Origin: JBGPYM01 sp041493205
GTDB taxonomy: Bacteria > Bacteroidota > Ignavibacteria > UBA10030 > UBA6906
DNA length: 11,054 bases
NCBI GenBank assembly: GCA_041493205.1
Contig: JBGPYM010000092.1
Coordinates: 1-11,054, forward strand
Direction: 5' to 3'
The first letter of the stretch is position 1. Each line of letters starts with the position of its first letter. Positions 1 through 7,382 of this stretch are shown here, piece by piece. Made by a program: the position numbers and the translations under genes. A model generated the notes under the pieces. It was not told the origin of the DNA and did not search any database. It saw nothing but the letters and a program-made list of their open reading frames with translations.

Positions 1-1327
1 AAGGGTGGTTTCTGTCGCGGAGGATCATTGCCCTGAGTTCCGCTGACGCAAGCTCCGCGTACTGATCGGTCCCCATCACCGGTCCGGGAGTCTGGATGAG
101 AGGAAGTTCCTCCAGCGCAAGCAATCCATAGCGGTCGCACAGGTTGAGCATGTACGGATGCGGCGGACGTCCCGCGAACCGGACAAGGTTCGCCCCCAGA
201 TTCTTGATAAGCACGATATCCTTCTCCCGGCTCTCGTAGGTCATCGCGCTGCCCCAGGCGGGATGGTCCTCGTACCAGTTCGTTCCCTTTACCACGAGCC
301 GCTTCCCGTTGAGCATGATGTGCCCGCCCACGATTGTCACTTTCCGCACGCCGGCGACAACATCGTATTCGTCGAGGACGTCGTACTCCTTCCCCCGCAT
401 CCGGACGAGCGTGCATTTCACAATGTAGAGTTCGGGCAACTCCGGTGTCCAGAGTTTCGGGCCCGATACGACAAGATCGGCGGCCGCGTCCTCCCACTCG
501 TTCCCTTTCCGGACCAGCGGCACAATCGCGCTTCTGCCTGCCGAGATTCCCGAGATTTTTTCCACCACCTCGAACATGATCCCGGTCGAACCGCCTCCTG
601 ATCCGCCGGACTGAGCCGCTGCGACGACGCTGTCCGCACCCTCCGCGCTGACGCGGACATTGAACCGTGCATTTTGCAGGTTTTCGGTGAGGTCCGTGCG
701 GATGACCACGTTTCTTATTGAGAGCCTGGGCGTACCGAGCAGGAAGATGTCGCGGAGAATCCCACCATCGTTGCGCATCCCCCAGACTGCCGGGCGAAGA
801 GGAAGCGTCGATTTCGGGGAGAGGATATTGCTGACGCTCACACGCAGGATGTTCGCACTCCCCGGCTGGAGGACATTTTCGGAGATCGGCTCCAGAATAC
901 CTGCATACCCCCCTTCGCGGCTTGTGACAAACTCGCCGTTCACCGACACGTCTGCGGAGTAGTTTTCCCCCAACATCACGATCTGGAAGACATACTTATC
1001 TAGATGCTCCCGGGTGAGCTCGAAATTGCGCTGAAACACCAGAGTACCCGCCTCGTCAAATGCCGCCGGAATGCGTACACTCCCTTCGGGATGCCCGTCG
1101 ACGGAATACGTCCACACCCCGGAGAGGTCTATCTTGATACGGGTGGGTGTATCCAGAAGGTACCCGGCGTCGGGGCCACGGTACAGAGAATCGCCATTTT
1201 CAAAAAAGCGCGGCTGGGCCTCTCCTGATTGGCTCAAAAGGAGGGGAAAAACGGTTGAGAGCAGGAGTATTCGGATTGACGGCGAGAGGACCCAGAAATG
1301 TGCGTACTGTTGCGATGGGCTGGGCAA
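1..1327 (-). CDS. Exported glycoside hydrolase family 2 enzyme (beta-galactosidase/beta-glucuronidase-like), N-terminal 442 residues, cut by the window edge
   Basis: The minus-strand frame is open from 1366 down to base 1, and I translated it by hand. The start is uncertain: there is no in-frame ATG, so I chose TTG at 1327, which has no clear Shine-Dalgarno. Residues about 20-36 form a hydrophobic signal-peptide core (IRILLLSTVFPLLLSQ), with likely cleavage after SGEA, so the enzyme should be exported. Next come a GH2 sugar-binding jelly-roll domain (roughly 48-200, with GGILRDI), an immunoglobulin-like domain (about 200-325) and the start of the TIM barrel: KGTNWYEDHPAWGSAM, then DRYGLLALEELP, then RDRNHP at the edge. 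In this family the catalytic acid/base Glu lies shortly after RDRNHP, so it is outside the window. GH2 enzymes remove terminal beta-linked sugars; substrate specificity cannot be read here. It is last in the gene string and probably has its own promoter. Confidence 0.88.
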   Translation of the reverse strand, partial: MPSPSQQYAHFWVLSPSIRILLLSTVFPLLLSQSGEAQPRFFENGDSLYRGPDAGYLLDTPTRIKIDLSGVWTYSVDGHPEGSVRIPAAFDEAGTLVFQRNFELTREHLDKYVFQIVMLGENYSADVSVNGEFVTSREGGYAGILEPISENVLQPGSANILRVSVSNILSPKSTLPLRPAVWGMRNDGGILRDIFLLGTPRLSIRNVVIRTDLTENLQNARFNVRVSAEGADSVVAAAQSGGSGGGSTGIMFEVVEKISGISAGRSAIVPLVRKGNEWEDAAADLVVSGPKLWTPELPELYIVKCTLVRMRGKEYDVLDEYDVVAGVRKVTIVGGHIMLNGKRLVVKGTNWYEDHPAWGSAMTYESREKDIVLIKNLGANLVRFAGRPPHPYMLNLCDRYGLLALEELPLIQTPGPVMGTDQYAELASAELRAMILRDRNHP

Positions 1328-1351
1328 GAAAGTTATAACCGGCTCGAAGGT

Positions 1352-1372
1352 AGGTGATAAGGTATATCACCT
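1352..1372. promoter_or_regulatory. Operator-like inverted repeat upstream of the GH2 gene
   Basis: Two perfect 8-nt arms, AGGTGATA (1352-1359) and TATCACCT (1365-1372), flank a 5-nt centre. The repeat sits just downstream of the TATATT -10 candidate, where it would cover the transcription start, and its left arm overlaps the alternative TTATCA -35. That is a typical repressor-operator position for a sugar-utilisation gene. No regulator gene is in the window, and a weak RNA hairpin is an alternative reading. Confidence 0.4.
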
Positions 1373-1373
1373 C

Positions 1374-1402
1374 AATATAAGGATAAAGTGCCCGGAATGC
1401 AA
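1374..1402 (-). promoter_or_regulatory. Possible promoter of the GH2 gene
   Basis: Reading the minus strand, TTGCAT (1402-1397) is followed after exactly 17 nt by TATATT (1379-1374). The -10 matches consensus at five of six positions; the -35 is weak apart from TTG. It lies in the 94-nt gap between the tpiA stop and the proposed GH2 start and would give a leader of about 40 nt. A second candidate overlaps downstream: TTATCA (1360-1355), 17 nt, TATAAC (1337-1332). That one would start transcription almost at the TTG codon. Many FCB bacteria use a different promoter consensus, so both are hypotheses from base pattern only. Confidence 0.3.
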
Positions 1403-1421
1403 CGAAAAATGGCCAAACACC

Positions 1422-2180
1422 CTATTTTACAGCACTTATGATGCTCACGAAGCTATCCACCTTCAGACACGCGCCACCAACGAGCGCGCCGTCTATGTCA
1501 TTCTGGGCGAGAAGCTCTGCCGCATTGTCAGGCTTCACACTTCCACCATACTGGATGACGAGCGCTTCCGCAATACCCCAATTGAAAATCTGTCCGACAG
1601 TTTTTCTGATGAGCTGGTGCACCTCCTGCGCCTGCGCCGGTGTCGCGGTTTTCCCCGTGCCGATTGCCCAGACCGGTTCATAGGCAACGGTGAGTCGACC
1701 CATCCCTGATTCCGCAATCCCTGCGAGGACACTCCGGATCTGGGCCGTGATAACCTGGGCAGTGATCCCTTTTTCCCTTTCGTCGAGCGTTTCACCCACG
1801 CACACAATCGGTTTCAGACCATTGGCGAGGGCCTTTTTTGCTTTCTCGTTGATCAGCTCGTTCGTCTCGCCGAAATACTGGCGACGTTCCGAATGTCCGA
1901 GGATCACGTAGTCGCATCCGGCAGACTTCAGCATCTTCCAGGAGATCTCCCCGGTGTATGCCCCTTCGTCGAAACGGGACATGTTCTGCCCGCCGACCTT
2001 CAGCGGCGACCCTTTGCAGAGATTGGACGCGATTGCAAGCGAAGTGAACGGAGGACAGATCACAACGTTCACGTGAGGCGCCAGAGGTGGGAGGGACGCT
2101 TTTAAACCCGTGACAAGTTCCGCGGTTTCCGTGAGATCCTTATACATCTTCCAGTTGCCGGCAATAATGACATTGCGCAT
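1422..2180 (-). CDS. tpiA: Triosephosphate isomerase
   Basis: TpiA interconverts dihydroxyacetone phosphate and glyceraldehyde 3-phosphate in the cytoplasm (glycolysis and gluconeogenesis). The 252-residue length is normal for the family. All catalytic landmarks are intact: Asn9 and Lys11 in AGNWKMYKD, electrophile His96 in ILGHSERR, catalytic base Glu168 in AYEPVWAIGTGK, the flexible loop 6 that follows it, and the phosphate-binding YGGSVKP (211-217). The ATG at 2180 is supported by a perfect AAGGAGG (2197-2191), 10 nt upstream, inside the 19-nt gap after the gatB stop. It appears to be the last gene of the ymdB-folD-pruA-sucC-gatB-tpiA run. I see no intrinsic terminator after its TAG stop. 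It is on the same strand as pgk but about 8 kb downstream, so a possible ancestral gap-pgk-tpi grouping is not contiguous here. Confidence 0.98.
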   Translation of the reverse strand: MRNVIIAGNWKMYKDLTETAELVTGLKASLPPLAPHVNVVICPPFTSLAIASNLCKGSPLKVGGQNMSRFDEGAYTGEISWKMLKSAGCDYVILGHSERRQYFGETNELINEKAKKALANGLKPIVCVGETLDEREKGITAQVITAQIRSVLAGIAESGMGRLTVAYEPVWAIGTGKTATPAQAQEVHQLIRKTVGQIFNWGIAEALVIQYGGSVKPDNAAELLAQNDIDGALVGGACLKVDSFVSIISAVK

Positions 2181-2190
2181 GAACGTTGTT

Positions 2191-2197
2191 CCTCCTT
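2191..2197 (-). promoter_or_regulatory. Shine-Dalgarno site of tpiA
   Basis: AAGGAGG reads on the minus strand three bases after the gatB TAA stop and 10 nt before the tpiA ATG. It is the strongest ribosome-binding site I noticed in the window. It fixes the tpiA start and shows that the organism uses anti-Shine-Dalgarno pairing at least for some genes. Confidence 0.8.
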
Positions 2198-2199
2198 CG

Positions 2200-3675
2200 T
2201 TAGTGCCTCAGCGCATCGAGCGTGCGTCTGAGGATTTCGTTGACCAGCGCCGGGTTCGCTTTTCCCCCGGTGCGTTTCATCGTCTCTCCGACAAAGAACC
2301 CGAAGAGTTTTTCGTTGCCCCCGAGGTACTTCTCCGTCTGCGGACCGTGTGCGGCGAGCACCTGGTCGATCGCCACGGCGATGGCCGCGGGATCGGACAT
2401 CTGGATCCACCCCCTGCGGTCGATAATGGTCCGGGGAGGTTCCCCCGTGACGACCATTTCATCGAAGAGGTTCTTCGCGATTTTCCCGCTGATGGTCCCG
2501 TCGCGGATCAGGCCGATCATCGCGGCGAGGTTTTCCGGCGTCACGGGAAACGAGGCCGCGGGGATCTTCCTCTCTGCAATGACCCGCAGGACGTCGGTCA
2601 TCACCCAGTTGCTTGCCGCCTTGGCATTCTCCCTGCCCCGCTCTGCTGCTCCGCCGAGGGCGGCAAGGGTTTTTTCGAAATAGTCTGCGACATCCTTCTC
2701 GGCGGTCAGGAGATCCGCATCATAGCGCGGGAGCCCGCATGCCGCCATCAGCCGGTCGCGCCGGGCCGCCGGGAGTTCCGGGAGTTCCTGCCGGAGACGG
2801 CCGGTCCAGGCAGTGTCGACGAGCACGGGCACGAGGTCGGGGTCGGGGAAGTAGCGGTAGTCGTGCGCTTCTTCCTTGCTCCGCATCGGAACGGCAACAT
2901 TCCGTCCGGCATCCCAGAGGAGCGTCTCCTGGACAACGGTTCCCCCGTCTTCGCAGAGGCGGATCTGCCGTCCGATCTCAAAGTCGAGCGCCCGTTCAAC
3001 GTGCCGGAGCGAATTCAGGTTCTTGATTTCGGTCTTTGTCCCGAAGGGTTCCGTGCCGGCGGGGCGGACAGACACATTCGCATCGCACCGGAGACTCCCT
3101 TCTTCCATGTTGCCGTCACAGATGCCGAGGTACATGACGATCTGCCGGATGCGCGCGAGATAGTGATACGCCTCGCGGGGCGACCGGAGGTCCGGCGCGC
3201 TCACGATCTCGATCAGCGGCACGCCACAGCGATTGACGTCCACGAGCGTATCCGCGTCGAGGTCATGAATCAACTTCCCCGCGTCCTCTTCCATGTGGAT
3301 TCTCGCCACGCCGATCCGTTTCCGGCTGCCGTCATCCAGATCGATCTCCATCGATCCGTTGGCGCAGATCGGCTCTTCATACTGGGAGATCTGGTATCCT
3401 TTGGGAAGGTCCGGGTAGAAGTAGTTTTTGCGTGCGAAGATCGAACGGGGGGCGATCGTGCAATCGAGTGCGATTCCCATCCGGAGGACGAATTCCACCA
3501 CGCGGATGTTGAGAACAGGCAGGGCGCCCGGCAGGCCCAGGCAGACAGGGCAGACATGCGCATTCGGCCTGTCGCCGAACACCGTCGAACAGCCGCAGAA
3601 GGCTTTTGTCTGCGTCAGGAGCTGGGCATGGACTTCGAGCCCGATGACCGCTTCGTACCGCCCGTCCGCTCCCAC
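2200..3675 (-). CDS. gatB: Asp-tRNA(Asn)/Glu-tRNA(Gln) amidotransferase subunit B
   Basis: GatB is the tRNA-binding, kinase-bearing subunit of GatCAB, which converts Glu-tRNA(Gln) and/or Asp-tRNA(Asn) to the amide form. The 491-residue length is typical. Visible signatures are IGLEVHAQL near the N terminus; zinc-type cysteines in CGC (27-29) and CPVC (42-45); YFYPDLPKGYQISQYEEPI; HMEEDAGKLIHD; DVNRCGVPLIEIVSAPDL; GSLRCDANVSVRP; and EIKNLNSLRHVERALDFE. A C-terminal YqeY-like helical domain ends with NPALVNEILRRTLDAL. I chose GTG at 3675 because AAGGAG (3687-3682) lies 6 nt upstream and homology begins right there. The frame stays open to 3879, but those codons overlap sucC and look nothing like GatB. 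Neither gatA nor gatC is adjacent, so the complex must be encoded at dispersed sites. The gene follows sucC by 11 nt. Confidence 0.97.
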   Translation of the reverse strand: MGADGRYEAVIGLEVHAQLLTQTKAFCGCSTVFGDRPNAHVCPVCLGLPGALPVLNIRVVEFVLRMGIALDCTIAPRSIFARKNYFYPDLPKGYQISQYEEPICANGSMEIDLDDGSRKRIGVARIHMEEDAGKLIHDLDADTLVDVNRCGVPLIEIVSAPDLRSPREAYHYLARIRQIVMYLGICDGNMEEGSLRCDANVSVRPAGTEPFGTKTEIKNLNSLRHVERALDFEIGRQIRLCEDGGTVVQETLLWDAGRNVAVPMRSKEEAHDYRYFPDPDLVPVLVDTAWTGRLRQELPELPAARRDRLMAACGLPRYDADLLTAEKDVADYFEKTLAALGGAAERGRENAKAASNWVMTDVLRVIAERKIPAASFPVTPENLAAMIGLIRDGTISGKIAKNLFDEMVVTGEPPRTIIDRRGWIQMSDPAAIAVAIDQVLAAHGPQTEKYLGGNEKLFGFFVGETMKRTGGKANPALVNEILRRTLDALRH

Positions 3676-3681
3676 GCCCGT

Positions 3682-3687
3682 CTCCTT
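3682..3687 (-). promoter_or_regulatory. Shine-Dalgarno site of gatB, overlapping the sucC stop codon
   Basis: AAGGAG on the minus strand is followed after 6 nt by GTG (3675). Its first A is also the last base of the sucC TGA stop (3689-3687). This site decides the gatB start against the longer frame running to 3879, and it suggests translational coupling between sucC and gatB. Confidence 0.75.
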
Positions 3688-4850
3688 CAGTGGCGAATTG
3701 CCTGGGTCACCTTCTCCGCAGCTTCCTTCAGACTGCCGGCAACAAGAAAGTTCAGACCGGAGTTCCGGAGAATATCCTGTGCCAGCTCCGCGTTCGTGCC
3801 GGCCAACCGCACAACAATCGGCACAGCGACACGCACCTTGCGCGCCGCCTCTACGACGCCCGTGGCGACGCGGTCGCAACGGACGATGCCTCCGAATATA
3901 TTGATGAGGACCGCCTGCACGTGCGGGTCGGCGAGGATAATCTTAAAGCCGGCCTCGACTGTTTCGGCGCTTGCACCGCCGCCGACATCGAGGAAATTGG
4001 CCGGCTGACCTCCCGCGAGCTTGATGATATCCATGGTCCCCATCGCCAGGCCGGCGCCATTCACCATGCAGCCGACATTCCCGTCGAGCTTGATATAGTT
4101 GAGATTGGAGCGTGAGGCTTCCACCTCCAGAGGGTCTTCCTCGTCCAGATCGCGCATCGCGGCGAGTTCCGGGTGCCGGTCGAGCGCATTGTCATCGAAA
4201 TTGATTTTCGCGTCCAGGGCGAGCACGGCGCCATCGGTCGTGATCACCAGCGGATTGATCTCCGCGAGAGAGCAGTCCATCCGTTCATACGCCGTGTAGA
4301 GTGCTGTGAGGAATTTCACGCCGTTTTTGAAGGCATCCCCCGAGAGACCGAGCCCGAACGCGAGCGCGCGGGCCTGGAATGGCTGAAACCCGATGGACCT
4401 GTCCACGGGCTCCTTGAGGATCTTCTCAGGCGATTCCGCAGCCACCTTCTCAATTTCGACGCCGCCTTCCGTCGAGGCCATCACGACGTTGCAAGACGTC
4501 GCGCGGTCGAGCGTGACGCCCACATAGAGTTCCCTGTCGATGGAAATCCCCTGCTCGATCAGGAGGCGCTTCACAATTTTTCCTTCCGGGCCTGTCTGGT
4601 GCGTGACGAGTCTCATGCCGAGAATTTCCGACGCGCGCTGCCGTACCTCTTCGAGGCTCTTTGCCACCTTGACGCCGCCCCCCTTCCCCCGGCCGCCGGC
4701 ATGGATCTGCGCCTTCACGACCCAGACGCTGCCGCCGAGCTCCTGTGCGGCGCGCACGGCCTCCTCGGGCGAAAACGCGACTTTGCCCGCGGGCACGGGG
4801 ACGTTGAACTTCTTCAGGATTTCCTTCCCCTGGTACTCGTGCACTTTCAT
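3687..4850 (-). CDS. sucC: Succinate-CoA ligase (ADP/GDP-forming), beta subunit
   Basis: SucC pairs with SucD to interconvert succinyl-CoA and succinate with nucleoside-triphosphate formation, a TCA-cycle step. The 387 residues match the usual length. An N-terminal ATP-grasp domain begins MKVHEYQGKEILKKF and contains nucleotide-binding Lys46 and the GGRGKGGG loop (52-59). Mg-binding Asn199 (AEINPL) and Asp213 (ALDAKI) are present. The C-terminal CoA-ligase domain carries the glycine-rich NFLDVGGGAS and IFGGIVRCD segments. ATG 4850 is preceded by AGGAG at 5-nt spacing. The wording of the middle region is, from memory, very close to Chlorobi-type SucC. sucD is not next to it, unlike the common sucCD pair. 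It lies 33 nt after pruA and 11 nt before gatB, so co-transcription is likely. Confidence 0.97.
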   Translation of the reverse strand: MKVHEYQGKEILKKFNVPVPAGKVAFSPEEAVRAAQELGGSVWVVKAQIHAGGRGKGGGVKVAKSLEEVRQRASEILGMRLVTHQTGPEGKIVKRLLIEQGISIDRELYVGVTLDRATSCNVVMASTEGGVEIEKVAAESPEKILKEPVDRSIGFQPFQARALAFGLGLSGDAFKNGVKFLTALYTAYERMDCSLAEINPLVITTDGAVLALDAKINFDDNALDRHPELAAMRDLDEEDPLEVEASRSNLNYIKLDGNVGCMVNGAGLAMGTMDIIKLAGGQPANFLDVGGGASAETVEAGFKIILADPHVQAVLINIFGGIVRCDRVATGVVEAARKVRVAVPIVVRLAGTNAELAQDILRNSGLNFLVAGSLKEAAEKVTQAIRH

Positions 4851-4883
4851 GGGCGCTCCTGATGCATGGTGTAATGAACGCTG

Positions 4884-6443
4884 TTACTTCCTGATTTTTT
4901 CGGCAATCGATTTTGCCTGCAGGTAGAGGAGGAGGTAGTCGGGTCCGCCCGCCTTCGAATCAGTGCCGCTCATGTTGAATCCGCCGAAGGGATGGACCCC
5001 GACCAGCGCCCCCGTGCATTTGCGGTTGAGATAAAGATTGCCGACAAAGAATTCCTTTTCAGCGCGGACGAGGCGCTTCCGCGCCCTGGTATACACGGCG
5101 CCAGTCAGGCCGAATTCGGTATTGTTCGCGATCGTCAGCGCGTCATCAAAATCCTTTGCCCGGATGACGGCAAGGACGGGCCCGAAGATTTCCTCCTGTG
5201 CGATGGTGGCGTTCGGGTCCACATCCGCGATCACGGTCGGCCTGATAAAATACCCCCCGGGGTTCGGCGCGGAGCCTCCTGCGACCAGCCGGCCTCCTTC
5301 CGCAAGGCCCTTCTTGATATATCCCATGATGCTCTCGTGGGACCGTTTATTCACCACCGGACCCACGGCATGCTGCGGATCGGCGGGATCGCCGACGGCA
5401 AGGTCATCGGCCTTGCGCGCGAGGAGATCGACAAAGCGGTCGTAGATTTTCTCGTGGACGATGACGCGTGAGCAGGCGGAGCACTTCTGCCCCTGGAAAC
5501 CGAACGCCGAAGCGATGACTCCGCTCGCGGCGTCGCTGAGATCGACGCCCTCATCAACGATGATCGAGTCCTTCCCTCCCATTTCCGCCACGACGCGTTT
5601 CAGCCAGATCTGGCCGGGCTGCACGCGTGCCGCCGCCTCATTGATATGGATGCCGACTTCCTTCGATCCCGTGAACGACACAAAGCGGGTTTTCGGGTGG
5701 AGGATGAGCGTATCGCCGACCGCGCTTCCGGGTCCTGTTACGAAGTTCAGCACGCCCGGCGGCAGGCCCGCCTCCTCCATGATCTCGAAGAACCTCCATC
5801 CGATGAGCGGTGAGTCGCTGGAGGGTTTCAGCACCACCGTATTCCCGGTCACGATGGCGGCGGAGGTCATTCCCGCAAGGATCGCCAGGGGAAAATTCCA
5901 TGGCGGGATGATGACGCCGGCGCCGAGCGGGATATAGACCAGTTTTCCTTTTTCACCCCGGTTTTTCACCACCGGATGGTCCTTCCCGTAGCGGAGCATT
6001 TCCCGGCCGTAAAACTCGAGGAAATCGATCGCCTCGGCCGTGTCGGCATCGGCTTCCGGCCAGCTCTTGCCCACTTCGAGAATCATGGTCGCGTTCAGGT
6101 CGAAACGCTTTTTGCGCATGAGCGCTGCCGCACGGAAGAGCAGGGCCGCCCGGGTCTGCGCGGAAGTTTCCTTCCATTGCCCGAATACGGCAACTGCGGT
6201 CTCGATCGCCCGGGAGGCCGTCGCGGCGTCCCCTTTCTGGAAGACCGCCACCACCTCCGTTGCACGCGAAGGATTGATCGAGCTGAATTTCTCGGGCATC
6301 GAGAGCCTCTCGCCGCCTATCACGATCGGGTACTCTTTCCCGAGCGATGCCTGGAGTGCGGCGACGGCGGCCGACTGTTTCTTCCGGAGAGCCGGCTTCG
6401 ACCAATCGCACAATTGTTCGTTTCTGAATTTCGGGACCTTCAT
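4884..6443 (-). CDS. pruA: L-glutamate gamma-semialdehyde dehydrogenase (delta-1-pyrroline-5-carboxylate dehydrogenase)
   Basis: This NAD(P)-dependent aldehyde dehydrogenase oxidises glutamate gamma-semialdehyde to glutamate, the second step of proline (and the last of arginine/ornithine) catabolism. At 519 residues it matches the stand-alone RocA/PruA type rather than bifunctional PutA. Key residues are Asn183 in PPWNFP, the cofactor-binding FTGSKEVG (257-264), general base Glu287 in VAEMGGKDS, catalytic Cys321 in GFQGQKCSACS, the EEIFGPV segment (417-423) and PFGGFNMSGTDSKAGG near the C terminus. The start is ATG 6443, preceded by GAGG at 5-nt spacing; the frame runs on to 6959, but that part overlaps folD out of frame and is not protein-like. 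No proline dehydrogenase gene is adjacent. The exact substrate rests on overall resemblance; a related semialdehyde dehydrogenase is less likely. Confidence 0.9.
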   Translation of the reverse strand: MKVPKFRNEQLCDWSKPALRKKQSAAVAALQASLGKEYPIVIGGERLSMPEKFSSINPSRATEVVAVFQKGDAATASRAIETAVAVFGQWKETSAQTRAALLFRAAALMRKKRFDLNATMILEVGKSWPEADADTAEAIDFLEFYGREMLRYGKDHPVVKNRGEKGKLVYIPLGAGVIIPPWNFPLAILAGMTSAAIVTGNTVVLKPSSDSPLIGWRFFEIMEEAGLPPGVLNFVTGPGSAVGDTLILHPKTRFVSFTGSKEVGIHINEAAARVQPGQIWLKRVVAEMGGKDSIIVDEGVDLSDAASGVIASAFGFQGQKCSACSRVIVHEKIYDRFVDLLARKADDLAVGDPADPQHAVGPVVNKRSHESIMGYIKKGLAEGGRLVAGGSAPNPGGYFIRPTVIADVDPNATIAQEEIFGPVLAVIRAKDFDDALTIANNTEFGLTGAVYTRARKRLVRAEKEFFVGNLYLNRKCTGALVGVHPFGGFNMSGTDSKAGGPDYLLLYLQAKSIAEKIRK

Positions 6444-6475
6444 TGCAGCCTCGTGGAAAGTTGTGGAGATTTCAG

Positions 6476-7378
6476 TTAAGCGGTTCCTCTGCCCGCATAC
6501 AACACTCCTTCCGCCGCGCGGAGCGTATTCCGCATCAGCATGGCGATCGTCATCGGGCCGACCCCGCCCGGGACGGGGGTGATGGCGGAGGCGACGAGGG
6601 CGGCTGATACAAAATCGACGTCCCCGACGAGCCGTGTCCCTCCCGGCGCCGCAGGATCGGGGATGCGGTTGATGCCGACATCGATCACCACGCACCCGGG
6701 CTTGAGCATTGCGCCGGTCACCGCGCCGGGTTTCCCGATCGCGGCAATCACGATGTCGGCCTGCCGGATGATGGCCGCGAGGTCGTTCGCGCCCGTGTGC
6801 GCGATCGTCACGACGGCATTCGCCCCCGGTTGCTTCTGCAGGAGCATGTTCATCACGGGCTTCCCGACGATGTTGCTTCGTCCCACAATGACGACATGTT
6901 TGCCGCCGGGGTCGTTGCCGCTCCTGATCAGAAGCTCCTGGATTCCCGCCGGGGTGCACGGCTTCAGGCAGTCGAGTCCGATCACCAGCCGCCCGATATT
7001 GACCGGGTGAAATCCGTCGACGTCTTTCCGGAAATCGATTGCTTCAATGATGCGCTGTTCGTCACACTGTGCGGGGAGCGGGAGCTGGACAAGGATGCCG
7101 TGAACGGCCGGATCGCCGTTAAGGCGTATGATCAGCTCCAGGAGGGACTCGGTGGTGCTGTCCGCGGGGCGGCGCTCGGTCACCGAATGAAACCCGAGCT
7201 CCCGGCAGGCTTTCTCTTTGGAGCGGACATACGATTCCGAAGCGGGGTGATTGCCGACAAGGACGAAGGCAAGTCCGGCAGTGATACCGCGCTGACTGCG
7301 GAGCGTTTCGTGGGCCAGCCGGACTTCCGACCGGATCTGTTCAGCAATTCTCTTGCCGTCGATCAGTGCCGCAGTCAT
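6476..7378 (-). CDS. folD: Bifunctional methylene-tetrahydrofolate dehydrogenase / methenyl-tetrahydrofolate cyclohydrolase
   Basis: FolD interconverts 5,10-methylene-, methenyl- and 10-formyl-tetrahydrofolate, supplying one-carbon units for purines and formyl-Met-tRNA. From ATG 7378 the protein is 300 residues, normal for the family. The active-site set is intact: Tyr50 and Lys54 in SYVRSKEKA, Gln98 in ILVQLPLP and Asp121 in DVDGFHPVN. The dinucleotide-binding stretch VVIVGRSNIVGKPV (162-175), GDVDF (252-256) and the signature TPVPGGVGPMT (267-277) follow. I reject the upstream extension to 7492, which lies inside the ymdB gene in another frame and resembles nothing in FolD. The start is only 4 nt after the ymdB stop, which implies coupled translation; no strong Shine-Dalgarno is seen. 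pruA starts 32 nt downstream. Confidence 0.97.
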   Translation of the reverse strand: MTAALIDGKRIAEQIRSEVRLAHETLRSQRGITAGLAFVLVGNHPASESYVRSKEKACRELGFHSVTERRPADSTTESLLELIIRLNGDPAVHGILVQLPLPAQCDEQRIIEAIDFRKDVDGFHPVNIGRLVIGLDCLKPCTPAGIQELLIRSGNDPGGKHVVIVGRSNIVGKPVMNMLLQKQPGANAVVTIAHTGANDLAAIIRQADIVIAAIGKPGAVTGAMLKPGCVVIDVGINRIPDPAAPGGTRLVGDVDFVSAALVASAITPVPGGVGPMTIAMLMRNTLRAAEGVLYAGRGTA

Positions 7379-7382
7379 GGTT

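Noticed and set aside
1071..1709. A 212-codon plus-strand frame across the tpiA/GH2 junction
   Set aside because: It mostly opposes tpiA and the GH2 signal peptide. The CAYCCDG and CPECNEK strings look like a zinc ribbon, but they arise from the reverse of intergenic and signal-peptide DNA and have no supporting start context.
3676..3879. N-terminal extension of gatB by 68 codons
   Set aside because: It overlaps the conserved sucC C terminus in another frame. The GTG at 3675 has a well-placed AAGGAG.
2110..4008. A 632-codon plus-strand open frame antisense to gatB and sucC
   Set aside because: It lies fully opposite two clear conserved genes, its translation is rich in Arg/Asp/His/Pro with no recognisable domain, and long antisense frames are expected in GC-rich coding DNA.
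4173..4862. Plus-strand open frame of 229 codons opposite sucC
   Set aside because: It mirrors the sucC codons exactly in extent and has no recognisable protein features.
6444..6959. N-terminal extension of pruA by 172 codons
   Set aside because: The extra residues are low-complexity Arg/Gly/His-rich translation of folD in another frame. Homology begins at ATG 6443, which has a GAGG site.
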